Source: Betaproteobacteria bacterium (lineage in GTDB: Bacteria > Pseudomonadota > Gammaproteobacteria > Burkholderiales > Burkholderiaceae_C). From it: 5,523 nucleotides of DNA. Under the pieces are notes generated by a model. That model had not been told where the DNA came from and did no database searches. It worked only from the letters and a program-made list of their open reading frames with translations. This document shows, in pieces, positions 4,122 through 5,523 of this stretch. The DNA lies in the NCBI GenBank assembly GCA_025354965.1, contig JANXLW010000335.1:1-5523 (forward strand), in the 5' to 3' direction. Position 1 is the first letter of the stretch. Each line of letters starts with the position of its first letter. Position numbers and translations under genes: made by a program.

Positions 4122-5523
4122 TCAGCGACACAACACGCGCGCATACCCTCCGGAAAGCGAGTGGGCATCCCCAATCTCCTTGAGTCCTCCTTTGCCTTGC
4201 ATCAGGCACGCGCCCAGCTTCACGAAACGCTCGATGTCGAGTCCCGGCGAGTCCGCCACGACCTCGTCATCCCAGTTGATAAATTGCAACGTACCCACCG
4301 ACTCAAAGTCGATACTTTTCACGCCTGACAACGCCGGCCAGATCCTCGCCAGCACGCTCACCAGGCGACCGGACGGCGGCAGGTGGGGCACCAGGTCATT
4401 CTGGAACTCATAGCGCCACAGGTTCCCAAAAATTTGTTCGCATGCAGTGGCAAAGACGCCGTCGCCTGGCCGGGCTGCGGCAAAAGTGATGACGCCATTC
4501 ACGCCGATGCCGCATTGTTTGGCACGCATCGCGGCAATGTAGGCGACTGCTCCGCCTTTGCTGTGCCCCGTAATGTAGAGCTTGCGTTGGGGGTTTGCCA
4601 CCTGTAGCGACTTGAGTTCACGCGCAATGCCATCCCACAGCGCGCTGAGCGCGTCATTGAACCCCTTATGTACGCCACCATTGATGCCTGCACCTGCCGG
4701 CACCAGGATCGCATCCGCATCATTAACCCAGTCGAAGATACTTTGTTCCAGCTTGTCAGGACCGTCCTGGGTGTCGATCGGCTCTGTGCCGCGGAATGCC
4801 AGAATGATGGCGTCCTGTGTCGAGCCGATCAGGCACGCATCGATTTGAGCAATCCCGCCACTCAACGTGACGGGTGTTGCCACGAAGCCGATCTCGTTGT
4901 AGTAGTCGAAGTTTCCCCAGGCAACGGCATTGCTCCCGTCAATCAGGTACGCACACCGCGAGGCCTTGAGCAGCTGTGCCGCAAGCTTCGGGTCTGCCGG
5001 CATGCTCGCAGCTGCACCCCAACCTGCGCTGCTAGAAACTGTTGCCACTGTATTAGCAGGAGGAGGCGTCAGTTCGTTCCCCGTAACTTTCACAGAGCTG
5101 CCTGCATTGAGCCCCGGCTCCGTGGCTGCTTTTTCCGAGATCTTTCCCGTCAGGCGCATGATGCTCTGCAGCGCGTTAAACCAGAATCCAGCACCCAGCG
5201 ACACAGCAAGCGCCGAAATCAGGATCCCAAGAAATTTCATGGCAATCGCCAGGCCGCCTGCATCGAACACTTTGAAGTCCACCCAGCCGATCGGAAATGC
5301 CGTTCCCGCCTGCGACACGCGTGCCTCGATCGCAGCCGCCTGACACGCCAGCGTTTGTGGAGTAGATGCGCTGGGCATGTTCCCGGTGTTTTTTTCACCG
5401 GCTGGTTCTATCGTCACGGCACAACCACTTCCCGTGCTCTCCCTGGTGAAACCCTCAGCATTGAGCGACGCCCGGACCAGGTTCGCCCGCATTTCGGCAG
5501 AAGTGGAGAGTGTCCGTGCCACC
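4122..5523 (-). CDS. Class 3 lipase family protein with N-terminal membrane segment (partial, 5' end off the window)
   Basis: The C-terminal two thirds (about residues 178-460, counted from GTG 5522) form an alpha/beta hydrolase of the Lipase_3 type. AFRGTEP (242-248) is the oxyanion strand, VHKGF (284-288) is the usual segment before the nucleophile, and YITGHSKGGAVAYIAA (316-330) holds the nucleophile Ser321 in GHSKG (family usual GHSLG). Asp376 in YEFQNDLVPHLP and His454 in GDAHSLSGGY complete the likely triad. Upstream, PIGWVDF and LGILISALAVSLGAGFWFNA (about 77-117) match a common bacterial membrane module (ALAVSLGAPFWFD in typical form). A Pro/Ser/Thr-rich linker follows (about 135-175). 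The GTG lies at the last bases of the window and has no visible ribosome binding site, and the membrane module normally has more sequence before it, so the true start is probably outside. Likely role: hydrolysis of lipid or other ester substrates while tethered to the membrane; the substrate is unknown. Confidence 0.85.
   Translation of the reverse strand, partial: VARTLSTSAEMRANLVRASLNAEGFTRESTGSGCAVTIEPAGEKNTGNMPSASTPQTLACQAAAIEARVSQAGTAFPIGWVDFKVFDAGGLAIAMKFLGILISALAVSLGAGFWFNALQSIMRLTGKISEKAATEPGLNAGSSVKVTGNELTPPPANTVATVSSSAGWGAAASMPADPKLAAQLLKASRCAYLIDGSNAVAWGNFDYYNEIGFVATPVTLSGGIAQIDACLIGSTQDAIILAFRGTEPIDTQDGPDKLEQSIFDWVNDADAILVPAGAGINGGVHKGFNDALSALWDGIARELKSLQVANPQRKLYITGHSKGGAVAYIAAMRAKQCGIGVNGVITFAAARPGDGVFATACEQIFGNLWRYEFQNDLVPHLPPSGRLVSVLARIWPALSGVKSIDFESVGTLQFINWDDEVVADSPGLDIERFVKLGACLMQGKGGLKEIGDAHSLSGGYARVLCR

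Noticed and set aside
3842..4183. 113-codon plus-strand frame and the opposing 86-codon minus-strand frame (3949-4209)
   Set aside because: Neither shows a domain or motif, both overlap the 3' end of the lipase gene, and neither has a ribosome binding site.
4641..4653. Palindrome CGCGCT-G-AGCGCG
   Set aside because: It lies inside the lipase coding sequence and is explained by GC-rich codons; no regulatory context.
5238..5240. Alternative lipase start at the internal ATG before MKFLGILISALAVS
   Set aside because: It would look like a signal peptide start, but there is no ribosome binding site at the right distance and the preceding PIGWVDF belongs to the same membrane module, so the gene very likely starts further upstream.

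Overview
The window reads as chromosomal DNA of a GC-rich proteobacterium, most likely a betaproteobacterium of the Burkholderiales or Rhodocyclales type. That placement is an inference from the FmdB-type zinc ribbon protein, the WWRGS-type universal stress protein tail, the style of the sigma-54 activator and the 64-residue membrane protein. No rRNA, tRNA, CRISPR array, transposase or phage gene was seen.

Layout. Positions 78-296 (-) hold a small FmdB-family zinc ribbon protein. Positions 451-738 (+) hold the C-terminal third of a universal stress protein whose usual N-terminus is replaced by a short unrelated stretch with one hydrophobic segment. Positions 920-1082 (+) hold a small exported or anchored peptide gene that looks frameshifted right after its start. 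A 64-residue hydrophobic protein follows at 1084-1278 (+). It converges on a complete sigma-54-dependent activator (1310-2680, -), and the two stop codons lie in the arms of one inverted repeat.

Positions about 2917-3802 are a cluster of broken genes, all on the minus strand and in this order of reading: a DUF2889 gene with a shifted start and an internal deletion, the first 30 codons of an enoyl-CoA hydratase/isomerase with an intact ribosome binding site, and a frameshifted piece resembling the beta-barrel of a TonB-dependent siderophore receptor. The DUF2889 and crotonase remnants probably formed an operon once; the receptor piece is joined directly to the broken crotonase. Positions 3803-4121 hold no gene I can support. 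Positions 4122 to the right edge (-) hold a class 3 lipase with a membrane segment near its N-terminus; its reading frame is open to the window end, so the true start probably lies outside.

How it fits together. The intact genes do not form an obvious pathway. The most informative points are the unusual residues of the activator (GAYTTA in place of GAFTGA, Asp-Asp in Walker B, a receiver-like domain without the phosphorylation residues) and the decayed catabolic and uptake gene cluster upstream of it. I see no good evidence for a new multi-gene system; the region looks like ordinary chromosome with an eroded accessory segment.
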